Source of the DNA: DASSKP01 sp035695045
GTDB taxonomy: Bacteria; Actinomycetota; Actinomycetes; JAFAQI01
DNA: 34,240 nucleotides
Assembly: GCA_035695045.1 (NCBI GenBank)
Contig: DASSEX010000047.1
Span: 1 to 34,240 of the forward strand
Direction of reading: 5' to 3'
The position numbers were made by a program, and so were the translations under genes. Below the pieces are notes generated by a model. That model was not told the DNA's origin. It ran no database searches and saw only the letters and a program-made list of their open reading frames with translations. Below, one piece after another: positions 1-7,880 of the stretch; the first letter of the stretch is position 1; each line of letters starts with the position of its first letter.

Positions 1-2
1 CG

Positions 3-1010
3 GTCAAGGAGGCCTTCGAAGCGGCGGCCGCAGGCAGCGAGCGGCTGGCTGTGGTCGTCGACAGCGAAGACCGCGTGCTCGGCTCGCTGACCGACGGCGA
101 CATCCGAAGAGCTGCCTTGCGCGGCGTCGCGATGGACTCGCCCGTCGGCGACCTGCTGTCATCCGCGCCCTTGCTCTGTACCCCCGACCAGTCCGACGAC
201 GAGGTGCGCGACATCCTGCGGGCGCATCGGCTTCCTGCCGTCGCGGTGGTCGACGGCGACCGCCGCCTCGTCGGCGTCCGTCGGATGGCCGAGCTCGACC
301 CGCAAGCGGTTGCCGCCGCTGTCGGCGTGCTGATGGTCGGCGGTCGAGGTGAGCGGTTGCGACCCCTCACCGACAAGCTGCCGAAACCGCTGCTGCGCAT
401 CGGCGGGTCAGCGATCGTGGAGCGGCTGATCACCTCGTTCCACGCCGCCGGCGTCCGCGACGTCTACCTGACCCTCAACTACATGGGGGAGGAGTTCGAG
501 GAACGGCTCGGCGACGGAAGTGCTCTCGGCGTCCGGATCCACTACATCCGCGAGACCCGCGCCATGGACACCGCGGGGTCGCTGTCCCTGCTCGAGCCGC
601 CGACGACCCCCGTGCTCGTCAGCAACGGCGATCTCGTGACGACCGCCGACTTCGCGGCGATGGTCGACTTCCACCGCTATCACGGTGCCGACCTCACGGT
701 GGCCGGGGTCGAGTACGCCGCCCAGGTGCCCTACGGCGTCCTGCGGACCGCTGAGCATCACCTGCTGCACATCGACGAAAAGCCGACGCTTCGCCAGCTC
801 GTGAGTGCGGGTATGTACGTGTTGCAGCCGGAGGCGCTGCGCTACGTGCCGGGTGACCGGCCGTTCAAGATGACCGACCTGATGGATGCGTTGCTGCGCG
901 ACGGCCGGACGGTCACCGTTTTTCCCCTGCTCGAGCGCTGGTCCGACATCGGGACCCGCGAAGAGTTCGAGCGGGTCCTGTTCGAGTTCGCCGTTGAGGA
1001 GGATGCATAG
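3..1010 (+). CDS. CBS-domain sugar-nucleotide transferase (5' partial)
   Basis: Partial gene: the frame is open to the window edge at base 3, so the true start lies upstream and probably only a short N-terminal piece is missing. The first ~90 residues look like a pair of CBS domains (a clear segment reads VLGSLTDGDIRRA). The rest is a nucleotidyltransferase of the glucose-1-phosphate thymidylyl/mannose-1-phosphate guanylyl type, with a GGRGERLRPLT nucleotide loop, a following PKPLL, and a later SNGDL metal-binding segment. CBS plus nucleotidyltransferase is the architecture of PtmE-type guanylyltransferases, which make a GDP-amino sugar for legionaminic acid synthesis. The next gene resembles LegB, which acts on such a GDP sugar, so that role is inferred from pairing rather than proven. 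The stop codon is directly followed by the next start. It could instead activate another hexose-1-phosphate. Confidence 0.8.
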   Translation, partial: VKEAFEAAAAGSERLAVVVDSEDRVLGSLTDGDIRRAALRGVAMDSPVGDLLSSAPLLCTPDQSDDEVRDILRAHRLPAVAVVDGDRRLVGVRRMAELDPQAVAAAVGVLMVGGRGERLRPLTDKLPKPLLRIGGSAIVERLITSFHAAGVRDVYLTLNYMGEEFEERLGDGSALGVRIHYIRETRAMDTAGSLSLLEPPTTPVLVSNGDLVTTADFAAMVDFHRYHGADLTVAGVEYAAQVPYGVLRTAEHHLLHIDEKPTLRQLVSAGMYVLQPEALRYVPGDRPFKMTDLMDALLRDGRTVTVFPLLERWSDIGTREEFERVLFEFAVEEDA

Positions 1011-2000
1011 GTGTCGACGTCGTCGTGGTCCGGACGCAAGGTGCTGGTCACGGGCGGGGAGGGATTCATCGGCAGCACGCTGGTGGACCACCTGCTCGGG
1101 CTGGGTGCCCAGGTTCGTGCCTACGTTCACTACAAGCCCTACGGATCGGCGGGCTACCTCGCCGGCCGCGAGGACGACGTCGAGATCCTCGCCGGTGACG
1201 TCCGCGACGGTGAGCGGGTCAGCGAGGCCGTGCGTGGCTGCGACACGGTCTTCCACCTCGCGGCGCTGATCGGCATTCCTTACAGCTACGTCGCGCCGGA
1301 GAGCTACATCCAGACCAACGTGCTCGGCACCTACAACGTGGTCAACGCCTGCCGGCACCACGGTGTGCGGCGGATGGTCCACACGTCGACGAGCGAGACG
1401 TACGGCACGGCGATCACTGCGCCGATCAGCGAGGAGCACCCGCTGCAGCCGCAGTCGCCGTACTCCGCCTCGAAGATCGGCGCCGACATGATGGCGCTGT
1501 CGTTCAAGCACTCGTTCGACGTGCCCGTCGCGGTCATCCGGCCGTTCAACACCTACGGCCCTCGGCAGTCAGCGCGCGCGGTCATCCCGACGATCCTCAC
1601 GCAGCTGCACTCCGGCGCGAAGGAGATCAGGCTCGGGTCGACGACGCCGACCCGCGACTTCAACTACGTCGACGACACCGCGCGCGGCTTCCTGGCCGTG
1701 GCGGAGAGCGACCGCGCTCTCGGTCATGTCGTCAACGTGGGCTCCGGACGTGAGATCTCCATCGGCGACCTGGCGCAGCTGCTCGTGAAGGTCAGCGGGC
1801 AGGACGCGAAGGTCGCCACCGATGACACGCGAGTCCGGCCGGACAACAGCGAGGTCGAGCGCCTGCTGTGCGACAACACGCGCGCCCGTGAGTGGTGCGG
1901 CTGGGAGCCGCAGGTCTCCCTCGAAGAGGGCCTGCAGAGGACTTCGGACTGGGTGCGGGACAACCTCGCCCGGCTGGAGACCAAGGGCTACCAGATCTGA
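1011..2000 (+). CDS. NAD-dependent sugar epimerase/dehydratase, LegB-like
   Basis: A 329-residue extended short-chain dehydrogenase/reductase. The N-terminal TGGEGFIGS loop (about residues 14-22) binds NAD. The catalytic YxxxK is Y151/K155 in SPYSASK. The TSE at 127-129 sits where 4,6-dehydratases carry their T-D/S-E acid-base set, which favours a nucleotide-sugar 4,6-dehydratase over a simple epimerase. The overall pattern (LIGIPYSY, RPFNTYGPRQSARAVIPTI) resembles GDP-GlcNAc 4,6-dehydratase LegB of legionaminic acid pathways. The GTG start abuts the previous stop and has a strong GAGGAGG at 996-1002. It is followed 3 bases later by murC, so these sugar genes feed into the cell-wall cluster transcript. 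Substrate is inferred from sequence pattern and from the preceding nucleotidyltransferase; another surface-sugar dehydratase is possible. Confidence 0.82.
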   Translation: MSTSSWSGRKVLVTGGEGFIGSTLVDHLLGLGAQVRAYVHYKPYGSAGYLAGREDDVEILAGDVRDGERVSEAVRGCDTVFHLAALIGIPYSYVAPESYIQTNVLGTYNVVNACRHHGVRRMVHTSTSETYGTAITAPISEEHPLQPQSPYSASKIGADMMALSFKHSFDVPVAVIRPFNTYGPRQSARAVIPTILTQLHSGAKEIRLGSTTPTRDFNYVDDTARGFLAVAESDRALGHVVNVGSGREISIGDLAQLLVKVSGQDAKVATDDTRVRPDNSEVERLLCDNTRAREWCGWEPQVSLEEGLQRTSDWVRDNLARLETKGYQI

Positions 2001-2003
2001 CCG

Positions 2004-3449
2004 ATGGACACCTCGCTGACCGGCCCGCAGCAGGTGGACGTCCCCGTCGCCGCTGAGCTCGGCCGCGTGCATTTCATGGGCATCGGCGGCGCGGGGATGA
2101 GCGGCATCGCCCGGATCATGCTGGCGCGGGGGATCACCGTCAGCGGGTGTGACGCCAAGGACTCGCGGGCGCTCGCCGCGCTTCGCGCCCGTGGTGCCGA
2201 CGTGCACGTCGGTCACGACGCGGCGCACGCGTTCGCCGCCGACACGGTCATCGTCTCGAGCGCGATCCGGCCCAGCAACGTCGAGCTGATCGAGGCGCAC
2301 CGGCTGGGCCGGCTGGTGCTCCCGCGGGCCGCCGCGCTCGCGTCCGTGATGGCGGGGCAGCGGGGGATCGCCGTGGCCGGCACTGCCGGCAAGACGACGA
2401 CGACGTCGATGCTCACCGTCGCTATCCAGGCCTGCGGCGGGGACCCGAGCTACGCCATCGGCGGCGACTTGAACGAACCAGGATCCAACGCTCACTACGG
2501 ATCGGGCGAGTTCTTCGTGGCCGAGGCCGACGAGAGCGACAAGTCGTTCCTGCTCCTCTCACCCGAGGCGGCGGTCGTCACCAACATCGAGGCGGATCAC
2601 CTCGACAACTACGGCTCGGTCGAAGCGGTCCACGAGGCCTTCCTGGCCTTCCTCGGCCGACTTCCCGACGGCGGTGTGGTCGCTCTCGGCGCGGACGACG
2701 AGGGTGCGATGGGACTCGCCGACCCCGCGCGCGAACGCGGGCTTCGGGTCGTCACGTATGGCGTCGACGCCGCGGCCGACGTACGCGCGAGCGATCTCGC
2801 ACTCGTGGGCCAAGGCGTCCGGTTCGACCTCGTGGCGCATGGACGCCGCCTGGGAGAGGTCTCCCTGCAGGTTCCGGGTCAGCACAACGCCGTCAACGCC
2901 GTCGGCGCTCTCGCCGTCGGTCTGCAGATGGGGCTACCGGTCGCCGACATGGTGCGCGGGCTCAGTGAGTTCACCGGTGCGCGCCGCCGCTTCGAGTTCA
3001 AAGGCGAAGCGCGCGGTGTCCGGGTCTACGACGACTACGCGCATCACCCGACGAAGCTGCGGGCTGCGTTGACGGCCGCCCGGCAGGTGGCCGGGAGCGG
3101 GCGTCTCGTGGTCGTGTTCCAGCCGCACCTCTACAGCCGCACCAGCTTCTTCGCCAAGGAGTTCGCCGAGGTCCTTGCGCTGGCCGACATGGTCGTGGTC
3201 ATGGACGTCTTCGCAGCCCGGGAAGACCCGGTGCCGGGCGTGACGGGCAACCTCATCGCTGCGGCGATCCCGTTGCCGGCGGACCGGGTCGTCTTCGAGC
3301 CGAGCTGGGCCGCGGTTCCCGGCGTCGTCGCCGCGTTGGCGCGTCCGGGCGACCTCGTGCTCACTGCGGGTGCCGGCGACGTGACGATGCTCGGGCCGGA
3401 GGTGCTGGCGACGCTTCGCGACGACGAGGCCGTCGAGGCAGCGCGGTGA
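2004..3449 (+). CDS. murC: UDP-N-acetylmuramate-L-alanine ligase MurC
   Basis: A 481-residue cytoplasmic Mur ligase that adds L-alanine to UDP-MurNAc in peptidoglycan precursor synthesis. Seen in sequence: the N-terminal UDP-substrate loop GIGGAGMSGIA (26-36), an ATP P-loop GTAGKTTTT (126-134), EADESDKSF (174-182), NIEADHLDNYG, the central DDYAHHPT segment near 344-350, and FQPHLYSRT. Two residues differ from the usual MurC motifs: the His normally found in GTHGKT is Ala128, and the residue after HHPT, usually Glu, is Lys351. Everything else looks intact and the length is normal. The ATG lies 3 bases after the dehydratase gene and has only a distant AAGGG, suggesting translational coupling. 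The 3' end overlaps ftsQ by 4 bases. Usually murG precedes murC in actinomycetes; here sugar-nucleotide genes do. Confidence 0.96.
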   Translation: MDTSLTGPQQVDVPVAAELGRVHFMGIGGAGMSGIARIMLARGITVSGCDAKDSRALAALRARGADVHVGHDAAHAFAADTVIVSSAIRPSNVELIEAHRLGRLVLPRAAALASVMAGQRGIAVAGTAGKTTTTSMLTVAIQACGGDPSYAIGGDLNEPGSNAHYGSGEFFVAEADESDKSFLLLSPEAAVVTNIEADHLDNYGSVEAVHEAFLAFLGRLPDGGVVALGADDEGAMGLADPARERGLRVVTYGVDAAADVRASDLALVGQGVRFDLVAHGRRLGEVSLQVPGQHNAVNAVGALAVGLQMGLPVADMVRGLSEFTGARRRFEFKGEARGVRVYDDYAHHPTKLRAALTAARQVAGSGRLVVVFQPHLYSRTSFFAKEFAEVLALADMVVVMDVFAAREDPVPGVTGNLIAAAIPLPADRVVFEPSWAAVPGVVAALARPGDLVLTAGAGDVTMLGPEVLATLRDDEAVEAAR

Positions 3450-4177
3450 GGCGGGAGCACGACGGTTCGACGGCGAGCTTCGTCGCCTGGCGGCGGGCGC
3501 GCCGGCTGCGGATGCTCCGGCCGGCACTGATCGCGGTCGCGGTCGTCTGCCTGCTCTCGGTCGGCGCGTGGGTCGCTCTCGACTCCTCGGTGTTCGCTCT
3601 GCGCAAGGTGACGATCGAGGGCCTGGTGCGGCTGACGAAGCAGGAGGTGCTCGACCGCGCCGCGCTGCCCGGCGGCCGGTCGCTGCTGCGGATCGACCCG
3701 GCCGCCATCGCCGCGCGGATCGAGCGGCTGCCACCCGTGGCGCAAGCCACGGTCACCCGGCGGTGGCCGCACGCACTCGACATCAGGATCACCGAACGCC
3801 GTCCGGTCGCCGTCGTGGCCACCGGAGGCACATGGGTACTCGTCGACATCAACGGCGTCGCTTTCGCCACGGTGCAGAGCGCCCCGACCGGACTGGTCCC
3901 GGTCCGGGTAGGCGCCGCCATGGCGGACGGAGGCACGGCCGACGCGCGGTCAGCGCTTGCCGTCTACCGCTCGCTGTCGCCGGCCCTGCGGCGCCAGGTC
4001 GTTGAGCTCCGGGCGAGCTCGCCCGCGTCCGTCTCGTTCCAGCTGCACGACGGCCGCGACGTCGTCTGGGGGAGTCCCACCGACAACGCGCGCAAGCTCG
4101 CAGTGCTCCGCGCGCTGCTGCCGAGACACGCACGTCACTACGACGTCAGCGCGCCCGGTGTCGCCGTCACGAGCTGA
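3446..4177 (+). CDS. ftsQ: Cell division protein FtsQ (DivIB family)
   Basis: A 243-residue bitopic membrane protein of the divisome that links FtsZ-side and peptidoglycan-synthesis proteins. It has a short basic cytoplasmic N-terminus (RRARRLRMLR), one transmembrane helix at about residues 25-44, then an extracytoplasmic POTRA domain starting near FALRKVTIEGL, and the FtsQ/DivIB beta domain with the typical RWPHALDIRITERRPVA segment. The GTG start overlaps the murC stop in a GTGA, so the two are translationally coupled. The position between murC and ftsZ is the standard actinomycete order and makes the assignment secure despite the family's low sequence conservation. Confidence 0.93.
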   Translation: MRREHDGSTASFVAWRRARRLRMLRPALIAVAVVCLLSVGAWVALDSSVFALRKVTIEGLVRLTKQEVLDRAALPGGRSLLRIDPAAIAARIERLPPVAQATVTRRWPHALDIRITERRPVAVVATGGTWVLVDINGVAFATVQSAPTGLVPVRVGAAMADGGTADARSALAVYRSLSPALRRQVVELRASSPASVSFQLHDGRDVVWGSPTDNARKLAVLRALLPRHARHYDVSAPGVAVTS

Positions 4178-4236
4178 CATCTGCAGGGTCCCGCGGCGAC
4201 TGTCGAAGTTCACCCCGGGCGACACGGCGAGGTCGC

Positions 4237-4298
4237 TTGACCCGTCGCGCACGCGGCCCCTACTGTCCGGTCAGTCCTCTGGTTGACATAACTATAAC
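4237..4298 (+). promoter_or_regulatory. Putative ftsZ promoter region
   Basis: The 265-base gap between ftsQ and ftsZ is the longest space in the division cluster. A good sigma-70-type promoter is readable: -35 TTGACC at 4237-4242, an 18-base spacer and -10 TACTGT at 4261-4266. Just downstream is a strikingly AT-rich island in this GC-rich DNA, with TTGACA at 4283-4288 and TATAAC at 4293-4298, which could be a second start signal or a regulator site. Own promoters for ftsZ are common in actinomycetes. The remainder of the gap, 4310-4430, shows no other structure that I can support. Confidence 0.6.
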
Positions 4299-4442
4299 GG
4301 TCTACCTGAGGGTGAGAGTCGGTGGCAGCTTCCCCTGGCCATCGCCGTCGCAGGACTCGCACATCGCAACTTCCCCAAATGACCTCCCGGTCGTCGCGTG
4401 CCCGCGTGATGCCGGACCGACCAGCCGACGAAGGGCAGCGCA

Positions 4443-5609
4443 GTGGCAGCACCACAGAACTACCTGGCCGTGATCAAGGTTGTGGGGATCGGTGGGGGCG
4501 GCGTCAACGCCGTCAACCGCATGATCGAGGTCGGCCTCAAGGGCGTCGAGTTCATCGCGGTCAACACCGATGCCCAGGCGCTGCTGATGAGCGACGCCGA
4601 CGTCAAGCTCGACGTCGGCCGTGAGCTGACCCGCGGTCTGGGCGCAGGCGCGGACCCCGAGATCGGCCAGCGCGCTGCTGAGGACCACGCCGAGGAGATC
4701 GAAGAGGTGCTCAAGGGCGCCGACATGGTCTTCGTGACGGCGGGCGAGGGTGGTGGCACCGGCACCGGTGGCGCACCGGTCGTCGCGCGGATCGCCAGGT
4801 CGCTGGGCGCTCTCACGATCGGTGTGGTGACCCGCCCGTTCTCGTTCGAGGGCAAGCGGCGCGCGACGCAGGCGGAGACGGGCATCGCCGCCCTTCGCGA
4901 CGAGGTCGACACGCTCATCGTCATCCCCAACGACCGGCTGCTGTCGATCAGCGACCGGCAGGTCAGCGTTCTCGACGCCTTCCACTCCGCCGACCAGGTC
5001 CTGCTCTCCGGTGTGCAAGGCATCACCGACCTCATCACGACCCCCGGCTTGATCAACCTCGACTTCGCCGACGTGAAGTCGGTCATGGCCGGCGCCGGAT
5101 CCGCTCTGATGGGCATCGGCTCGGCACGCGGTGACGACCGTGCGGTCGTCGCGGCCGAGATGGCGATCTCGAGTCCGCTGCTCGAGGCGTCCATCGACGG
5201 CGCGCACGGCGTGTTGATGAACATCTCCGGTGGCAGCGACCTCGGCCTGTTCGAGATCAACGAGGCTGCCCAGCTCGTTGCCGACGCGGCGCACCCGGAA
5301 GCCAACATCATCTTCGGTGCCGTCATCGACGACGCCCTCGGCGACGAGGTGCGGGTCACCGTCATCGCCGCCGGCTTCGACGGGGGCGCACCCCGGCAGC
5401 GTGCACACGAGCCGCGGCGAGCCCAGATCCGCGAGCCGCAGCCGGCGGCCAACGGCTCGGACGCGACCGTCGACCTGGTGGCGGCCGAGGAGCCGGTGGC
5501 GCGTGAGAGTGGTCGGCAGACCTTCACTCCGAGCCGCCCGCAGCCGCCCCGCCGGACGATCGTCTTCGACGACAGCGACGAGCTCGACGTCCCCGACTTC
5601 CTGAAGTAG
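4443..5609 (+). CDS. ftsZ: Cell division GTPase FtsZ
   Basis: A 388-residue tubulin homologue that polymerises into the Z-ring at the division site. The N-terminal GGGGVNAVNRM loop, the nucleotide pocket VNTDAQAL, the tubulin signature GGGTGTGG (103-110), the RPFSFEGKRR segment and the T7-loop region LINLDFADVKSVM are all present. A variable Pro/Gln/Arg-rich linker of about 60 residues follows from residue ~318, ending in the C-terminal peptide DELDVPDFLK that binds partners such as SepF. The GTG start is chosen because AAGGG lies 7 bases upstream (4431-4435) and because the protein then starts MAAPQNYLAVIKVVGIGGGG, as in actinomycete FtsZ. It is expressed from its own upstream promoter region, possibly together with the following genes. 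Confidence 0.98.
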   Translation: MAAPQNYLAVIKVVGIGGGGVNAVNRMIEVGLKGVEFIAVNTDAQALLMSDADVKLDVGRELTRGLGAGADPEIGQRAAEDHAEEIEEVLKGADMVFVTAGEGGGTGTGGAPVVARIARSLGALTIGVVTRPFSFEGKRRATQAETGIAALRDEVDTLIVIPNDRLLSISDRQVSVLDAFHSADQVLLSGVQGITDLITTPGLINLDFADVKSVMAGAGSALMGIGSARGDDRAVVAAEMAISSPLLEASIDGAHGVLMNISGGSDLGLFEINEAAQLVADAAHPEANIIFGAVIDDALGDEVRVTVIAAGFDGGAPRQRAHEPRRAQIREPQPAANGSDATVDLVAAEEPVARESGRQTFTPSRPQPPRRTIVFDDSDELDVPDFLK

Positions 5610-5644
5610 CCGGCGGGACGAAGACGGTTCCGCGAGGCGCTCGC

Positions 5645-6364
5645 GTGTTCGCGCACCGCGAGCTGCGCGGCGGCGTAGGGGTCGCCATCACGGATCGGGG
5701 CGGCGGGACGAGCCGGTCGCCGTGGGCGAGTCTCAACCTCGCCGACCATGTCGGCGACGATCCGGGCGCCGTCGCGGACAACCGCCGCCGGTTGGCCGAG
5801 GTGCTCGACGTCACCGACCTCGTGAGCATGCGCCAGGTCCACGGCGCCGATGTCGCCGTCGTCGACGAGATGCCGGAGGAGGTCCCGACGGCGGACGCCC
5901 TCGTCACCCGAAGCAGCGGGCTCGGGCTCATGGTGCTCGTCGCGGACTGCACGCCGGTGCTGCTGTCCGACCGTCGCGCCGGAGTGGTCGCGGCGGTCCA
6001 TGCGGGTCGCAAGGGCTTGGCGGCGGGCGTGGTGCCCGCGACGCTGGAGGTGATGAGCAGCCTCGGTGCACGGCCCGATCGCACCTACGCCCTCGTCGGT
6101 CCGGGCATCTGTCCGGAGCACTACGAGGTTCCGGAGCAGATGCGTGCGGACGTCGACGCCGCCGCCCCCGGGTCGGCAGCCACGACGCGGGCCGGGACGC
6201 CCGCGATCGACATCCGTTCAGGAATCGTTCGACAGCTGCATGAACACGGCATCAACCGGCTCGCGGTGCTTCCGCAGTGCACCGCCGAGGACGACGACTT
6301 CTTCTCGTACCGGCGCGACGGTGTCACGGGTCGGTTCGCTGGTGTCGTCTGGCGGGCGACGTGA
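5645..6364 (+). CDS. pgeF: Peptidoglycan editing factor PgeF (YfiH/laccase-domain)
   Basis: A 239-residue protein of the YfiH/DUF152 family (formerly 'polyphenol oxidase'). Family members remove wrongly incorporated L-Ser from muropeptide precursors, or act on purine nucleosides in some relatives. The metal-site motifs are visible: RQVHGAD, LVADCTPVL and VHAGRKG (many relatives read HAGWRG), then GPGICPEHYEV, and the terminal FFSYRRDGVTGR. The GTG start has a GAGG at 5634-5637, 7 bases before it. It lies 35 bases after ftsZ and overlaps yggS by 4 bases, the usual actinomycete order, which supports a role in cell-wall quality control. Confidence 0.92.
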   Translation: MFAHRELRGGVGVAITDRGGGTSRSPWASLNLADHVGDDPGAVADNRRRLAEVLDVTDLVSMRQVHGADVAVVDEMPEEVPTADALVTRSSGLGLMVLVADCTPVLLSDRRAGVVAAVHAGRKGLAAGVVPATLEVMSSLGARPDRTYALVGPGICPEHYEVPEQMRADVDAAAPGSAATTRAGTPAIDIRSGIVRQLHEHGINRLAVLPQCTAEDDDFFSYRRDGVTGRFAGVVWRAT

Positions 6365-7062
6365 GCCGGCGCGACGAGCTGGCCGCCAACCTCGCGTCGA
6401 CCCAGGCTCGGATCGCGGCCGCCTGCGCGTCCGCCGGTCGGGCCGCCGAGGACGTCGTACTGGTCGCAGTGACCAAGACCTGGCCGGCGAGTGATGTGCG
6501 CCTCCTCGCTGAGCTCGGGGTCCGCGATGTCGGCGAGAACCGCGACCAGGAGGCACGGGAGAAGCACGCGAGCTGTGCTGACCTCGCTCTGCGGTGGCAC
6601 TTCGTCGGGCAGCTGCAGCGCAACAAGGTCTCGTCGGTCGCCACGTATGCCGACGTCGTGCACTCCGTCGACCGGATCTCGCTCGTCGGCGCGCTCGGAC
6701 GAGCCGCGACGTCACACGGACGATCGCTCGTCGCGCTCGTCCAGGTCTCGCTCGATCCGACTCCTGATGCCGGGCGCGGGGGTGCGGCACCGGGCGACGT
6801 TCTCGCCTTGGCCGAGGCGATCAGCTCCACGCCCGGCCTGGAGCTCGGGGGAGTGATGGCGGTCGCGCCTCTCGACGCAGACGCGGACCTGGCGTTCGCC
6901 CGGCTGGCCGACGTGGCCGCCGGGCTCCGCCGCGTTCACCCGGCCGCGACGACGATCTCGGCCGGGATGACCGGCGACCTCGAAGCGGCCATCCGACACG
7001 GCGCGACACACGTGCGTGTCGGTACGGCGTTGCTCGGCCGCCGAACGCCACCGGTCGGGTAA
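6361..7062 (+). CDS. PLP homeostasis protein YggS/PLPBP
   Basis: A 233-residue fold-type III PLP-binding protein of the YggS/PROSC family, which buffers pyridoxal phosphate and affects amino-acid pools rather than catalysing a known reaction. The PLP lysine is K39 in LVAVTKTWP. Also visible are DVGENRDQEAREK, LRWHFVGQLQRNK and the phosphate-binding C-terminus SAGMTGDLEAAIRHGATHVRVGT. The frame stays open upstream inside pgeF, but the GTG at 6361, overlapping the pgeF stop as GTGA, gives the family's normal length. It is conserved next to sepF in Gram-positive division clusters. Confidence 0.93.
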   Translation: MSRRDELAANLASTQARIAAACASAGRAAEDVVLVAVTKTWPASDVRLLAELGVRDVGENRDQEAREKHASCADLALRWHFVGQLQRNKVSSVATYADVVHSVDRISLVGALGRAATSHGRSLVALVQVSLDPTPDAGRGGAAPGDVLALAEAISSTPGLELGGVMAVAPLDADADLAFARLADVAAGLRRVHPAATTISAGMTGDLEAAIRHGATHVRVGTALLGRRTPPVG

Positions 7063-7072
7063 TGTCCCGGCC
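7060..7072 (+). promoter_or_regulatory. Possible leaderless -10 element for sepF
   Basis: TAATGT at 7060-7065 overlaps the yggS stop codon and ends 7 bases before the sepF ATG, where no Shine-Dalgarno can be seen. This is the geometry of an actinomycete leaderless promoter. No convincing -35 was found and the stop codon itself supplies TAA, so coincidence is possible. Confidence 0.3.
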
Positions 7073-7558
7073 ATGGCTGGCGCGATGCGCAAGATGGCGG
7101 TCTACCTCGGCTTGGTCGAGGACGAGGACCCGGAGTTCTACGACGAGGACGGCTATGACGAGCCGGCCGGCACCGTCGCCCGTCGCGGCGACGCCCCTGC
7201 CCCCTTGCGCGTGACCCGACCCGACGAGACCGCGGTCAGCTATACGCCGCCTCGCCGGGCCGCGACGGAGGCCGTCGACGGCTACCGCATCACGACCATG
7301 CATCCCCGTACCTACAACGAGGCGCGCACCATCGGTGAGCACTTCCGCGAGGGCACGCCGGTCATCATCAACCTGACCGACATGGACGACGCGGATGCCA
7401 AGCGCCTGGTCGACTTCGCGGCCGGCCTGGTGTTCGGCCTGCACGGCAGCATCGAGCGGGTCACCAACAAGGTCTTCCTGCTCACACCGGCCAACGTCGA
7501 GATCACGGCTGAGGACAAGTCGCGGATCGCCGAGGGCGGCTTCTTCAACCAGTCCTAG
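7073..7558 (+). CDS. sepF: Cell division protein SepF
   Basis: A 161-residue cytoplasmic protein that binds the FtsZ C-terminal peptide and tethers the Z-ring to the membrane. The N-terminus MAGAMRKMAVYLGL is the amphipathic membrane anchor typical of actinomycete SepF. An acidic, variable linker follows, then the SepF domain from about residue 75 (ITTMHPRTYNEARTIGEHFR, VIINLTDMDDADAKRLVDFAAGLVFGL, FLLTPANVEIT). The ATG at 7073 is preferred to the upstream in-frame start at 7016 because the anchor helix begins there; the ATG at 7085 would trim only four residues. It lies 10 bases after yggS with no clear ribosome site. Confidence 0.95.
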   Translation: MAGAMRKMAVYLGLVEDEDPEFYDEDGYDEPAGTVARRGDAPAPLRVTRPDETAVSYTPPRRAATEAVDGYRITTMHPRTYNEARTIGEHFREGTPVIINLTDMDDADAKRLVDFAAGLVFGLHGSIERVTNKVFLLTPANVEITAEDKSRIAEGGFFNQS

Positions 7559-7573
7559 CGCTCCGGCCCCGAC

Positions 7574-7864
7574 GTGGCGATCCTCGCTGCCATCGCGCTC
7601 TACGTGCTGTATGTCTTCCTTGCGCTGCTTTTCGTGCGGCTGATCGTCGGCTGGGTCATGGTGTTCGCCCGTGACTGGCGACCGACCGGTCTCGTGGCCG
7701 CGACGCTCGAGGTCGCCTACTCCGCCACGGACCCGCCTTTGAAGGCACTCCGTCGCGTGCTGCCGCCGTTGCGACTAGGGTCGTTCTCGGTGGACCTCGC
7801 TTTCATCGTGGTCCTGATCGTGACCTACGCGCTGATCGCGGTGGTCCGCCCGCACGCAGCCTGA
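7574..7864 (+). CDS. YggT family membrane protein
   Basis: A 96-residue integral membrane protein with two strongly hydrophobic segments (about residues 2-28 and 70-90). Between them is the YggT family's re-entrant-like region YSATDPPLKALRRVLPPLRLG. The family is conserved between sepF and divIVA in Gram-positives. Its biochemical role is not settled; links to osmotic tolerance, division-site organisation and cofactor assembly have been proposed. The GTG start is 15 bases after the sepF stop with only a weak ribosome site, so coupled translation is likely. Confidence 0.9.
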   Translation: MAILAAIALYVLYVFLALLFVRLIVGWVMVFARDWRPTGLVAATLEVAYSATDPPLKALRRVLPPLRLGSFSVDLAFIVVLIVTYALIAVVRPHAA

Positions 7865-7880
7865 TCGACGAGGTGACTCG

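Noticed and set aside
408..1511. Long minus-strand open frame opposite the two sugar-nucleotide genes
   Set aside because: Arg/His/Asp-rich shadow typical of GC-rich DNA; the plus-strand frames carry clear enzyme motifs.
4460..6121. 553-codon minus-strand open frame across ftsZ and pgeF
   Set aside because: Antisense shadow of two confidently identified genes; the protein has no motif and a Ser/Arg/Pro-biased composition.
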